A DNA stretch of 13,896 nucleotides from an uncultured Collinsella sp. (GTDB lineage Bacteria > Actinomycetota > Coriobacteriia > Coriobacteriales > Coriobacteriaceae): the NCBI GenBank assembly GCA_900549355.1, contig UROA01000039.1, forward strand, positions 1 through 13,896, read 5' to 3'. Below are positions 1-6,613 of the stretch, piece after piece. The position numbers were made by a program, and so were the translations under genes. Under the pieces are notes generated by a model that saw nothing but the letters and a program-made list of their open reading frames with translations, was not told the origin of the DNA and searched no databases. Within the stretch, counting starts at the first letter, position 1. Every line of letters begins with the position of its first letter.

Positions 1-59
1 GGCCCGTGGGTTATACCCTAAGAGCAAACCACCCTTTTTAAGGGTGGTTCTGATTTGAT
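1..59 (+). mobile_element. Probable right end of an IS200/IS605-family element (TnpB guide-RNA scaffold end)
   Basis: Two perfect hairpins lie back to back: GGGT-TAT-ACCC at 8-18 and a 10-bp stem AACCACCCTT / AAGGGTGGTT at 27-36 and 40-49 with a TTT loop. The tract then reads CTGATTTGATT and joins the PTS reading frame directly. A subterminal hairpin followed closely by the cleavage site is how IS200/IS605 elements end. In TnpB-bearing members this end also encodes the 3' part of the guide RNA scaffold, the guide being the flanking DNA. No transposase gene is visible, so the family assignment is inference from hairpin layout and from the abrupt junction with a truncated gene. A simple terminator hairpin or an assembly-edge artefact is the alternative. 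The exact boundary is uncertain, about 55-62. Confidence 0.42.
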
Positions 60-68
60 TGCTGGAAT

Positions 69-1520
69 GTGCTGCTCCAGGGTGGTTGGACGCTCTTTAA
101 CCAGATGCCGTTGCTGTTTTGCGTAGCGTTGCCAATCTCGCTCGCGAACAAGCAGAACGCTCGCTGTTGCATGGAGGCTTTGGCCATCTACCTTACCTTC
201 AACTACTTTGTAAGCACAATCTTGGGGCAGTGGGGCCCTGTCTTTGGTGTCGACTACTCTGTCGAGGCGGGCAGCGGTACTGGTCTTGCCACTATCGCAA
301 GCATCAAAACGCTTGATATGGGCATCATGGGCGCGCTCATTATCTCTGGTATCGCCACGATGCTGCATAACAAGTTCTTCGATACCGAGCTCCCCGAGTG
401 GTTGGGCGTGTTCTCGGGCTCCGTGTTCATCTATATGATCGGTTTCTTCGTTATGGTTCCGGTCGCTCTTATCGCCTGCTTGGTGTGGCCGCATGTTCAG
501 GCTGCTATCTCTGCCTTCCAGGGATTCATCCTTTCCGCCGGTACGTTTGGCGTGGGCGTCTTTGCTTTCTTCGAGCGTGTGCTGATCCCTACAGGCCTGC
601 ATCACTTTATCTATACGCCGTTCTATTACGACAACGCGGCGGTCAACGGCGGCATCTTTGCCGCTTGGGCCAACATCCTGCCCCAACTGGCTGCCGATCC
701 GAGCATTGCTCTTAAGGATGCCGCACCCTGGGCTGCCTATACCTGCCCTGGTTGGACTAAAGTCTTCGGCTCGCTTGGCGTCGCCATTGCGTTTTATATG
801 ACCGCCAAACCCGAGCGCAAGCAGCGCGTCAAGGCTCTGCTGATCCCGGTCACCCTTACCGCTATGCTTTGCGGTATCACCGAGCCGCTTGACTTCACCT
901 TCCTGTTCATCGCGCTCGGCCTGTTCGTCGTCCACTGCGTGCTCGGAGCGCTTGGCTGCATGGCTCAAAACCTCCTTGGCGTCGTGGGCATCTTCGACGG
1001 CGGCATCATCTCGATGCTCTCGTGGGACTGGCTGCCCCTTTGGGCCGCACACGGTCTGCAGTACGCCATCTCCATCCTTGTCGGTCTGTGCTTTACCGCT
1101 CTTTGGGTCGTGGTCTTCCGTTTCCTGATCGTCAAGTTCGACTTTAAGACCCCCGGTCGCGAGGATGACGATGTTGAGGTCGAGCTCAAGTCCAAGGCCG
1201 ACTACAAGCAAAAGCAGGGCGGTGCTGCTGCTGGCAAATCGGTCGCACAGAGTAAAGATGATGAGCGCTTGGTGCTTGCCGAGAACATCCTCGATCTGCT
1301 CGGTGGCACGGATAACATCATCGATGTAACGAACTGCGCTACCCGTCTGCGCGTTAACGTCAAGGACAAGAGCGTCGTTGCACCCGAGGCTTCCTTCAAG
1401 GCGATCGGTACGCATGGCTTGGTGGTCCAAGGTCAGTCAATCCAGGTCATCATCGGCCTTACCGTCCCGCAGGTTCGCGAGAAGTTCGAGAGTCTTCTGA
1501 AGTTCGAGAGTCTTCTGTAA
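69..1520 (+). CDS. 5'-truncated PTS alpha-glucoside (maltose-type) EIICB permease
   Basis: Family role: imports and phosphorylates maltose-like alpha-glucosides at the membrane. From the GTG at 69 the frame gives 483 residues: an EIIC domain with multiple membrane segments (about 10-355), the FERVLIPTGLHH motif at 168-179 and GITEP at 269-273. A charged linker (360-400) leads to an EIIB domain with the phosphorylatable Cys423 in TNCATRLR. Similarity to GlvC/MalP types, recalled from memory, begins at the WNVLLQGGW segment just before the GTG. The family has about 55 more N-terminal residues including the first membrane helix. An in-frame TGA at 51-53 blocks extension and no other frame restores them. 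No good ribosome binding site precedes the GTG. It is probably a non-functional remnant cut by the element at 1-59. The downstream glucosidase is intact and probably metabolically linked. Confidence 0.85.
   Translation: MLLQGGWTLFNQMPLLFCVALPISLANKQNARCCMEALAIYLTFNYFVSTILGQWGPVFGVDYSVEAGSGTGLATIASIKTLDMGIMGALIISGIATMLHNKFFDTELPEWLGVFSGSVFIYMIGFFVMVPVALIACLVWPHVQAAISAFQGFILSAGTFGVGVFAFFERVLIPTGLHHFIYTPFYYDNAAVNGGIFAAWANILPQLAADPSIALKDAAPWAAYTCPGWTKVFGSLGVAIAFYMTAKPERKQRVKALLIPVTLTAMLCGITEPLDFTFLFIALGLFVVHCVLGALGCMAQNLLGVVGIFDGGIISMLSWDWLPLWAAHGLQYAISILVGLCFTALWVVVFRFLIVKFDFKTPGREDDDVEVELKSKADYKQKQGGAAAGKSVAQSKDDERLVLAENILDLLGGTDNIIDVTNCATRLRVNVKDKSVVAPEASFKAIGTHGLVVQGQSIQVIIGLTVPQVREKFESLLKFESLL
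1482..1517 (+). repeat. 18-bp tandem duplication at the PTS gene 3' end
   Basis: AAGTTCGAGAGTCTTCTG occurs twice head to tail (1482-1499 and 1500-1517), directly before the TAA. It is in frame and duplicates KFESLL at the C-terminus of EIIB. This looks like replication slippage and is probably neutral. Confidence 0.95.
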
Positions 1521-1541
1521 ACCATCGTCCATCGAAACAAC

Positions 1542-1575
1542 CGGCCTTGCAGAGCCGGTATGCACCGCAAGGCCG
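1542..1575 (+). terminator. Stem-loop between PTS gene and glucosidase gene
   Basis: A 9-bp perfect stem CGGCCTTGC (1542-1550) / GCAAGGCCG (1567-1575) has a 16-nt loop. A competing smaller stem CCGGC/GCCGG (1541-1545 with 1554-1558) overlaps it. No T-run follows, so it may be a weak terminator, an RNA processing or stability element, or a partial attenuator between the two genes. Confidence 0.35.
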
Positions 1576-1675
1576 ATTCTAGAGATAAAAAACTCCACTT
1601 CTAGGTAACAATTCCAAACCGTACAGGCCGCGTGCGGGGATGGATTGAGCAAGCGGCCAGAATGAGGAGGACATC

Positions 1676-3019
1676 ATGTCCAAGAAAAACTATGCCGTGA
1701 CCATTGCCGGCGGTGGCTCTACCTTCACCCCGGGCATTGCCCTGATGCTGCTCGAGGAGCGCGACCGCTTCCCGGTCAACAAGGTGACCTTCTACGACAA
1801 CAACGCCGAGCGCCAGGAGACCGTGGCCAAGGCCTGCGAGATCTACTTCCACGAGAACGCCCCCGAGGTTGAGTTTAGCTACACCACCGACCCCGAGACC
1901 GCATTCACCGGGACCGACTTCGTCCTTGCTCACATCCGCGTCGGCCTGTACGCCATGCGCGAGCTCGACGAGAAGATTCCTCTCAAGTACGGCTGCGTTG
2001 GACAAGAGACCTGCGGTGCCGGCGGTATCGCCTACGGCATGCGCTCCATTGGTGGTGTCATCGAGATCCTCGACTACATGGAGAAGTACAGCCCCAACGC
2101 CTGGATGCTCAACTACTCCAACCCCGCAGCCATCGTCGCCGAGGCCTGCCGCGTGCTGCGCCCCAACAGTCGCATCATCAACATCTGCGACATGCCGATC
2201 GACCTTATGGATAAGATGAGCCGTATGTGCGGCATCAAGGATCGTCGCGAGCTGCAGTATAGCTACTACGGCCTCAACCACTTTGGTTGGTGGAGCAAGA
2301 TCTACGACAAGGACGGCAACGACCTCATGCCGCAGATTAAGGAGCACATGGCTAAGAACGGCTACCTGGACGGCATCGAGCACGAGGCCGGTAAGGAGCA
2401 GCATGTCGAGGAGAGCTGGATTCACACCTTCGGCAAGGCCAAGGATGTCTATGCTGTCGATCCCGAGACGATTCCCAATACCTACCTCAAGTATTACCTG
2501 TACCCGGACTATGTCGTCGAGACGTCTGACCCCAACTACACTCGCGCCAATGAGGTTATGGACGGCCGCGAGAAGAAGGTCTTTGGCGCTTGCCGCGACA
2601 TCATCGCCAAGGGTACTGCCAAGGACGGCGGCTTTGAGCCGGATGTGCATGCCAACTACATCGTCGACCTTGCCTGCGCGCTGGCCGAGAACACGCTCGA
2701 GCGCTTCCTGCTGATCGTCCCCAACGATGGTGCTGTGCCCAACTTCGACCCGACGGCCATGGTCGAGGTGCCTTGCATCGTCGGTTCCAACGGCTTTGAG
2801 AAGATTTGCCAGGGCCCGATCCCACAGTTCCAGAAGGGCCTGATGGAGCAGCAGGTTTCCGTCGAGAAGCTCGTTGTCCAGGCTTGGGTCGAGGGCAGCT
2901 ACCAGAAGCTCTGGCAGGCACTCACGCTCTCCAAGACCATTCCTTCGGCGAGCGTTGCTAAGCAGATCCTGGACGAGCTCATCGAGGCCAACAAGGATTT
3001 CTGGCCCGAGCTTAAGTAA
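1676..3019 (+). CDS. glvA: GH4 6-phospho-alpha-glucosidase (maltose-6-phosphate hydrolase)
   Basis: Cytoplasmic NAD+- and Mn2+-dependent glycosidase that splits phosphorylated alpha-glucosides such as maltose-6'-phosphate delivered by a PTS permease. The 447 residues match the family's usual ~440. Visible motifs are the NAD-binding GGGSTFTPG at 12-20, the substrate motif NYSNPAA at 146-152, and the metal site Cys171 and His202. The probable general acid is Asp172 in CDMP, the probable catalytic base Tyr270 in NTYLKYY, and Arg290 is in TRANEV. This lines up with Bacillus GlvA, with a five-residue insertion near 240. Start: ATG 1676 follows AGGAGG (1665-1670) by five bases. The preceding PTS gene on the same strand, 155 bp away, would supply its substrate; as that gene seems truncated, the enzyme may depend on another permease. 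malH is an equivalent name. Confidence 0.93.
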   Translation: MSKKNYAVTIAGGGSTFTPGIALMLLEERDRFPVNKVTFYDNNAERQETVAKACEIYFHENAPEVEFSYTTDPETAFTGTDFVLAHIRVGLYAMRELDEKIPLKYGCVGQETCGAGGIAYGMRSIGGVIEILDYMEKYSPNAWMLNYSNPAAIVAEACRVLRPNSRIINICDMPIDLMDKMSRMCGIKDRRELQYSYYGLNHFGWWSKIYDKDGNDLMPQIKEHMAKNGYLDGIEHEAGKEQHVEESWIHTFGKAKDVYAVDPETIPNTYLKYYLYPDYVVETSDPNYTRANEVMDGREKKVFGACRDIIAKGTAKDGGFEPDVHANYIVDLACALAENTLERFLLIVPNDGAVPNFDPTAMVEVPCIVGSNGFEKICQGPIPQFQKGLMEQQVSVEKLVVQAWVEGSYQKLWQALTLSKTIPSASVAKQILDELIEANKDFWPELK

Positions 3020-3060
3020 GGACTGCTGTCTCGAACTCTCACGCATCTCTGCTTCATTTG

Positions 3061-3102
3061 CGCCGCCGCGGTGTCCGGATTCGCCCGGATGCTGCGGCGG
3101 CG
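3061..3102 (+). terminator. GC-rich stem-loop after the glucosidase gene
   Basis: CGCCGCCGC (3061-3069) pairs perfectly with GCGGCGGCG (3094-3102). An inner TCCGG/CCGGA stem (3074-3078, 3085-3089) extends the fold. No T-run follows; instead a -10-like TATACT (3104-3109) lies right behind it, so the ychF promoter may overlap the hairpin base. The -35 candidate (TTCGCC at 3080-3085) is weak. Confidence 0.5.
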
Positions 3103-3146
3103 CTATACTTATGAAGTTTGAAGTACCTGTACCAAAAGGAGCTGTC

Positions 3147-4223
3147 GTGTCCCTTTCCATCGGTATCGTGGGCCTGCCCAACGTGGGCAAGTCGACGCTG
3201 TTCACCGCGCTTACCAAAAAGACCGGCCTTGCCGCCAACTACCCGTTTGCCACGATCGACCCCAACGTGGGTATCGTCGATGTGCCCGATAGCCGCCTGC
3301 AAAAGCTTGCCGACATCGTCAACCCGGGCCGCATTGTGCCGGCTACGGTCGAGTTTGTCGACATCGCTGGCCTGGTGAAGGGTGCCAACGAAGGCGAGGG
3401 CCTGGGCAACCAGTTCTTGGCCAACATTCGCGAGACCGATGCCATCTGCGAGGTCGTGCGCTACTTTAAGGACCCCAACGTCATGCGTGAGGTGGGCCGC
3501 ACGGGCGAGTTCGTCGATCCCGCCGGCGATGCCGATACCATCATGACCGAGCTCATCCTGGCCGATATGGGCACGCTCGAGAAGCAGCTGCCTAAGCTCG
3601 AGAAGGAGGCCAAGCGCGACAAGGAGCTCATGCCCAAGTTCGAGGTGGCCAAGCGCCTGCTTGCCTGGCTCAACGAAGGCAAGCGCGCCGCGTCCATGGA
3701 GATGACCGACGAGGAGCGTGCCGCTGCCAAGGGCCTGTTCCTGCTCACCATGAAGCCCATCCTGTATGTGGCCAACGTGGACGAGGATATGCTCAACGAC
3801 GACCTGGCGCCCATCGATGGCGTCAAGCCGTTGCCCATCTGCGCCAAGATCGAAGCCGAGCTTTCCGAGCTCGACCCCGAGGACGCCGCCGACTACCTGG
3901 AGAGCCTGGGCCTGGAGCAGCCCGGTCTGGACGTGCTCGCGCAGGCGGCCTATAAGCTGCTCGGTCTGCAGTCGTTCTTTACGGCCGGCGAGATGGAGGT
4001 CAAGGCCTGGACGGTTCGTCAGGGCGCGACCGCCCCGCAGGCTGCCGGCGTCATCCACACCGATTTTGAACGCGGCTTTATTAAGGCCGAGGTTATTGGC
4101 TACGACGACTACATCGAGCTCGGCGGCGAGCAGGGCGCCAAGGCCGCCGGCAAGCTGCGCATTGAGGGCAAGGACTATGTCATGGCCGATGGCGACGTCG
4201 TGCACTTCCGCTTTAACGTGTAA
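3147..4223 (+). CDS. ychF: Ribosome-binding ATPase YchF (Obg/OLA1-type)
   Basis: Universally conserved P-loop protein that binds ribosomes and hydrolyses ATP rather than GTP. It is implicated in translation and stress control. The 358-residue product has the G1 loop GLPNVGKST at 9-17 and G3 DIAGL at 72-76. In place of a GTPase NKxD it has the YchF-specific NVDE at 210-213. A helical arm spans about 141-195, and the TGS domain (about 275-356) ends in the family's typical DGDVVHFRFNV. Start: GTG 3147 gives the family-standard MSLSIGIVGLPN and follows AGGAG (3137-3141) by five bases. An in-frame ATG at 3111 would add 12 atypical residues and lacks a binding site. The next gene starts 11 bases after the stop. 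Confidence 0.96.
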   Translation: MSLSIGIVGLPNVGKSTLFTALTKKTGLAANYPFATIDPNVGIVDVPDSRLQKLADIVNPGRIVPATVEFVDIAGLVKGANEGEGLGNQFLANIRETDAICEVVRYFKDPNVMREVGRTGEFVDPAGDADTIMTELILADMGTLEKQLPKLEKEAKRDKELMPKFEVAKRLLAWLNEGKRAASMEMTDEERAAAKGLFLLTMKPILYVANVDEDMLNDDLAPIDGVKPLPICAKIEAELSELDPEDAADYLESLGLEQPGLDVLAQAAYKLLGLQSFFTAGEMEVKAWTVRQGATAPQAAGVIHTDFERGFIKAEVIGYDDYIELGGEQGAKAAGKLRIEGKDYVMADGDVVHFRFNV

Positions 4224-4234
4224 GGACGACGCGC

Positions 4235-4618
4235 ATGTTTAAATATGGCAAAAAAGCTGGCTACATGGGTATTGCGCTGCTCGTACTTGCGGTGATTCCG
4301 CTGGTGGTTGCAGCGTGTGTTATCCCCAACATTGGCCCCGAGGTGGCAACGAAGTTTAACGCAGCCGGCGAGGTGACGCGCTGGGGTAAGAGCTACGAGC
4401 TGCTGGCGCTGCCGGTGCTCAATCTGCTGCTGAGTGTGGCGACGTACTTTACGGCGGGACGCCAGGCAAAGAACAACGAGGACTCCGCTGTGATGGCACG
4501 TCTTGCGTGCGAGCGCTACCTGCGCAACGGCTGCATCACGGGCGTGTTCCTCAATGTAATCAACGTCTACTTTATGTATTCGGCGATTACTGGAACGGGC
4601 TTTGGCTTTGGTTTCTAG
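4235..4618 (+). CDS. DUF1648-domain small membrane protein
   Basis: 127 residues with three predicted membrane segments (about 10-31, 56-75 and 101-120). After the first comes the DUF1648 signature, residues 33-62, where PEVATKFNAAGEVTRWG resembles the Pro, H/K-F-N, G and W-G pattern of that family. DUF1648 also forms the N-terminal part of SdpI-type immunity and signalling proteins, but here the C-terminal SdpI domain is absent, so immunity is not claimed. ATG 4235 follows AAGGA (4222-4226), which overlaps the ychF stop codon. That implies co-transcription with ychF. The Gly/Phe-rich tail GTGFGFGF is unusual. Function unknown. Confidence 0.75.
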   Translation: MFKYGKKAGYMGIALLVLAVIPLVVAACVIPNIGPEVATKFNAAGEVTRWGKSYELLALPVLNLLLSVATYFTAGRQAKNNEDSAVMARLACERYLRNGCITGVFLNVINVYFMYSAITGTGFGFGF

Positions 4619-4627
4619 CTTGTCCTT

Positions 4628-5017
4628 TTAGGCAACGAGCCTGCACACATATTCAATGGCTGCTGCGAGGCCGCCGCTCGATCGTGGTTTAAAGACCATG
4701 TCGGCGGCGGCCTCGTTTTCGTATCCGGCGCCGCGAAGGGCAAGTGCGATACCGGCTTCCAGGAGAAGGGGCAGACCTCGTTGGCTGGTTGCGATTACGG
4801 CAGCCTGCTTGAGCGAGCAGCTGTGCGCTTGGCATTGGATGGCAAGTTCACCTTGCGCCGGGCAAGGGACCAGAACGGCGGCGACGCGACTTGATAGCAA
4901 TGCAAATGCTGTGCGCTCATCGGGCGAAAGGCATTCTGCTTCAACGACGACGAGCTTGGGCGGTGCGCTGTTTGTGCGAAGCGTGGTTCGGTACATGCGG
5001 ACCGAAGAACCCGACAT
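4628..5017 (-). CDS. Uncharacterised 129-residue protein, divergent from XRE regulator
   Basis: Not recognised. The start is the ATG at 5017-5015 because CAGGAG (5029-5024) lies six bases before it; an upstream in-frame ATG at 5041 has no such site. The product begins MSGSSVRMYRTTLR, has a beta-like segment PPKLVVVEA (about 28-36) and a Val/Ala-rich core. A small-residue helix follows (LLLEAGIALALRGAG, about 88-102), then VFKPRSSGGLAAAIEYVCRL at the C-terminus. It contains four cysteines. No signal peptide is apparent. It converges with the DUF1648 gene, nine bases apart, and diverges from the small regulator at 5094 across a perfect palindrome, so the two are probably co-regulated. The opposite-strand reading at 4656-5048 is Ser/Arg-rich and looks like a shadow. 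Confidence 0.6.
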   Translation of the reverse strand: MSGSSVRMYRTTLRTNSAPPKLVVVEAECLSPDERTAFALLSSRVAAVLVPCPAQGELAIQCQAHSCSLKQAAVIATSQRGLPLLLEAGIALALRGAGYENEAAADMVFKPRSSGGLAAAIEYVCRLVA

Positions 5018-5040
5018 AGAAAACTCCTGTGTATTCGGCA

Positions 5041-5064
5041 AAACGTAAACTATAGTTTACGTTT
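5041..5064. promoter_or_regulatory. Perfect 24-bp palindrome, probable operator of the divergent pair
   Basis: AAACGTAAACTA is followed directly by its exact reverse complement, centred between 5052 and 5053. It lies in the 76-bp gap between the unknown gene (start 5017, minus) and the XRE regulator (start 5094, plus). TATAGT/ACTATA in its centre could act as a -10 in either direction. The natural reading is a dimer-binding site for the regulator encoded beside it, controlling both promoters. Confidence 0.65.
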
Positions 5065-5093
5065 ATGTTCGGCTCCATTTCAAACTCGGCTGC

Positions 5094-5312
5094 ATGGACG
5101 AACGTGCGAAACAGATTCTTGGCAGGCGGGTCGAAGAGACACGCAGGGACCTTGGTATCTCCAAGGTTGATTTTTGTGTGGCGACAGGAATCAGCCGACC
5201 CTACCTCGACCGAATCGAAGATGGGACGGCAAATTTCACGCTCAAGGTTCTATTTAAGATCGCACCCGCACTCGGCATGACGGTGTCAGAGCTTCTCGAG
5301 GGCATCGAATAG
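5094..5312 (+). CDS. Small XRE-family (HTH_3) transcriptional regulator
   Basis: 72 residues, almost entirely one Cro/C1-type helix-turn-helix domain (about 8-70). Its likely recognition helix is TGISRPYLDRIEDG (31-44), followed by LKVLFKIAPALGMTVSELLEG. Single-domain proteins of this size act as dimeric autoregulators, including restriction-modification controller proteins. No restriction or methylase gene is nearby, so the only visible target is the divergent gene and the palindrome 30 bp upstream. No clear ribosome binding site precedes ATG 5094, which may mean a leaderless or short-leader transcript starting near the palindrome. It ends 21 bp before the convergent asparaginase gene. Confidence 0.82.
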   Translation: MDERAKQILGRRVEETRRDLGISKVDFCVATGISRPYLDRIEDGTANFTLKVLFKIAPALGMTVSELLEGIE

Positions 5313-5333
5313 AGGACGCCTATTGACCGGTGG

Positions 5334-6347
5334 TTACACCATCGGGATGCGGTCGTGGTTGACTTGGCTGTAGAACAGGCGCTGGATCTCGGCGGCATCG
5401 CGTGACTGGCCGAGTGCCCACATGGTCTTGGCCACGAGCGTCTCGGTGGTCATGTCGTCGCCGCGCAGAATACCCGGATGATCGGCGTAAGCACGGCCGA
5501 CCTCATAAACGCCTAGATCGAGGCCCTCTTCGGGGACCTGCGTGGTCATAACGACAGTGCGGCCCGAATCGACCCAGCGGAAAATAGCCTCTTGGAACGA
5601 CTCGCCCGACTCACCAAACTCGGGGATACCGCCAATGCCAAAGGTCTCAAGGATTACAGCATCGTAGCTATCGGCAAGGGCGTCGAGGATGCCCGGGTTT
5701 ACGCCGGGCGTAAGCTTGAGTACAAATACGCGCGGATCGATGCTGTCGTAGAAACGCACCGGGTTTTCGCCCTGATGCGTGCCGTGAAGCCCATTGCGCA
5801 CGATGCGGTCGTTGCGGATATAGGCAATGGGCGGATAGTTTACGCTAATGAACGCGTTAAAGCTCATGGTGCGCTGCTTGCGGGCGCGCGTGCCGGCAAT
5901 GGCGACGCCGCCAAACACGATCGAGACGTCGTGCGAGTGCTCGTCGAGCGCATAGAGCAGGCTCTGGTACAGGTTGAGCTTGGCGTCGGTAAAGGGATTG
6001 CCCATGGGCTTTTGCGAGCCGGTGAGCACGATGGGCTTGGGGCTGTCCTGAATCAGGTAGGAAAGCGCTGCTGCGGTGTAGCTCATGGTGTCGGTGCCGT
6101 GCAGAATCACGAAGCCGTCGTGGTCGGCATAACCCTCGACGATGACGTCGCGGATACGCATCCAGTCGCTCGGGCGCATATTGGTGCTGTCGATGTTCAT
6201 GGGCTGCACGACGTTGAGCTCGCAGAGGCCCGAGATCTCGGGGACGCTCTGGGCGAGCTCCTCACCGGTCAAGGCGGGGGAGAGGCCGTTGCCGTCCTCG
6301 GTCGATGCGATGGTGCCGCCCGTGGCGATGAGAAGGATGCGCTTCAT
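5334..6347 (-). CDS. ansA: Type I (cytoplasmic) L-asparaginase
   Basis: Hydrolyses L-asparagine to aspartate and ammonia. The 337 residues fit the type I family (~330-340), and the lack of a signal peptide indicates a cytoplasmic enzyme. Motifs: ATGGTIAS with nucleophile Thr12, the second active-site signature HGTDTMSYTA (83-92) with Thr85-Asp86, TGSQKPM (109-115), and a likely catalytic Lys157 in TRARKQRT. Start: ATG 6347 gives MKRILLIATGGTIAS and follows TAGGAA (minus strand, 6360-6355) by seven bases. An in-frame ATG 24 codons upstream adds non-homologous residues and is rejected. It is divergent from guaA across a 266-bp intergenic region. Confidence 0.93.
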   Translation of the reverse strand: MKRILLIATGGTIASTEDGNGLSPALTGEELAQSVPEISGLCELNVVQPMNIDSTNMRPSDWMRIRDVIVEGYADHDGFVILHGTDTMSYTAAALSYLIQDSPKPIVLTGSQKPMGNPFTDAKLNLYQSLLYALDEHSHDVSIVFGGVAIAGTRARKQRTMSFNAFISVNYPPIAYIRNDRIVRNGLHGTHQGENPVRFYDSIDPRVFVLKLTPGVNPGILDALADSYDAVILETFGIGGIPEFGESGESFQEAIFRWVDSGRTVVMTTQVPEEGLDLGVYEVGRAYADHPGILRGDDMTTETLVAKTMWALGQSRDAAEIQRLFYSQVNHDRIPMV

Positions 6348-6613
6348 GCTGGTATTCCTATCGTATTTGCCGCCGCAGAGGCGGAGTCGTTCGGCAGTAT
6401 TGTGGCACAGGGCGTCCAATGTTCAAACGTATTACATCATCTGGAACGTTTGGTAACACTTCAATCGCCGTCAAATAGGGGCCAGGTCGTGCGTTTGCCG
6501 TGCGCTGATGGCTGCGAGGGGCGATAAACCCCATATAACGTGTACACTATGAAAGTTATTTTCGTTCATTCACGCGGGTGGGCACCGGCTCCCCGCCAAC
6601 AAGAGGGGGAACC
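6348..6613. promoter_or_regulatory. Divergent intergenic region between ansA and guaA
   Basis: No gene is seen. Minus-strand signals for ansA are weak: TTGAAC at 6426-6421 and AATACT at 6400-6395, with a 19-bp spacer. On the plus strand, towards guaA, there are AT-rich -10-like hexamers (TATAAC 6534-6539, TACACT 6543-6548) without a convincing -35. Small stems occur: GGGG/CCCC at 6518-6532, and GCGGG/CCCGC at 6574-6578 with 6592-6596 in the guaA leader. I looked for the conserved core of a purine riboswitch and did not find it. Confidence 0.4.

Noticed and set aside
3054..4205. A 383-residue open frame antisense to ychF, with similar long ones antisense to the PTS and glucosidase genes
   Set aside because: The opposite frames encode fully recognisable proteins. 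The antisense readings have no motifs and no ribosome binding sites.
4235..4618. SdpI-type immunity protein
   Set aside because: Only the DUF1648 part is present, and no toxin genes of the Sdp type are nearby.
5094..5312. Restriction-modification controller protein
   Set aside because: The size and fold fit, but there is no methyltransferase or restriction gene in the surroundings.
5592..6527. A 311-residue plus-strand frame over ansA
   Set aside because: It is antisense to an intact asparaginase with both active-site signatures.
6430..6613. Purine riboswitch upstream of guaA
   Set aside because: The conserved junction and loop sequences of purine riboswitches are not found; only small stems are present.
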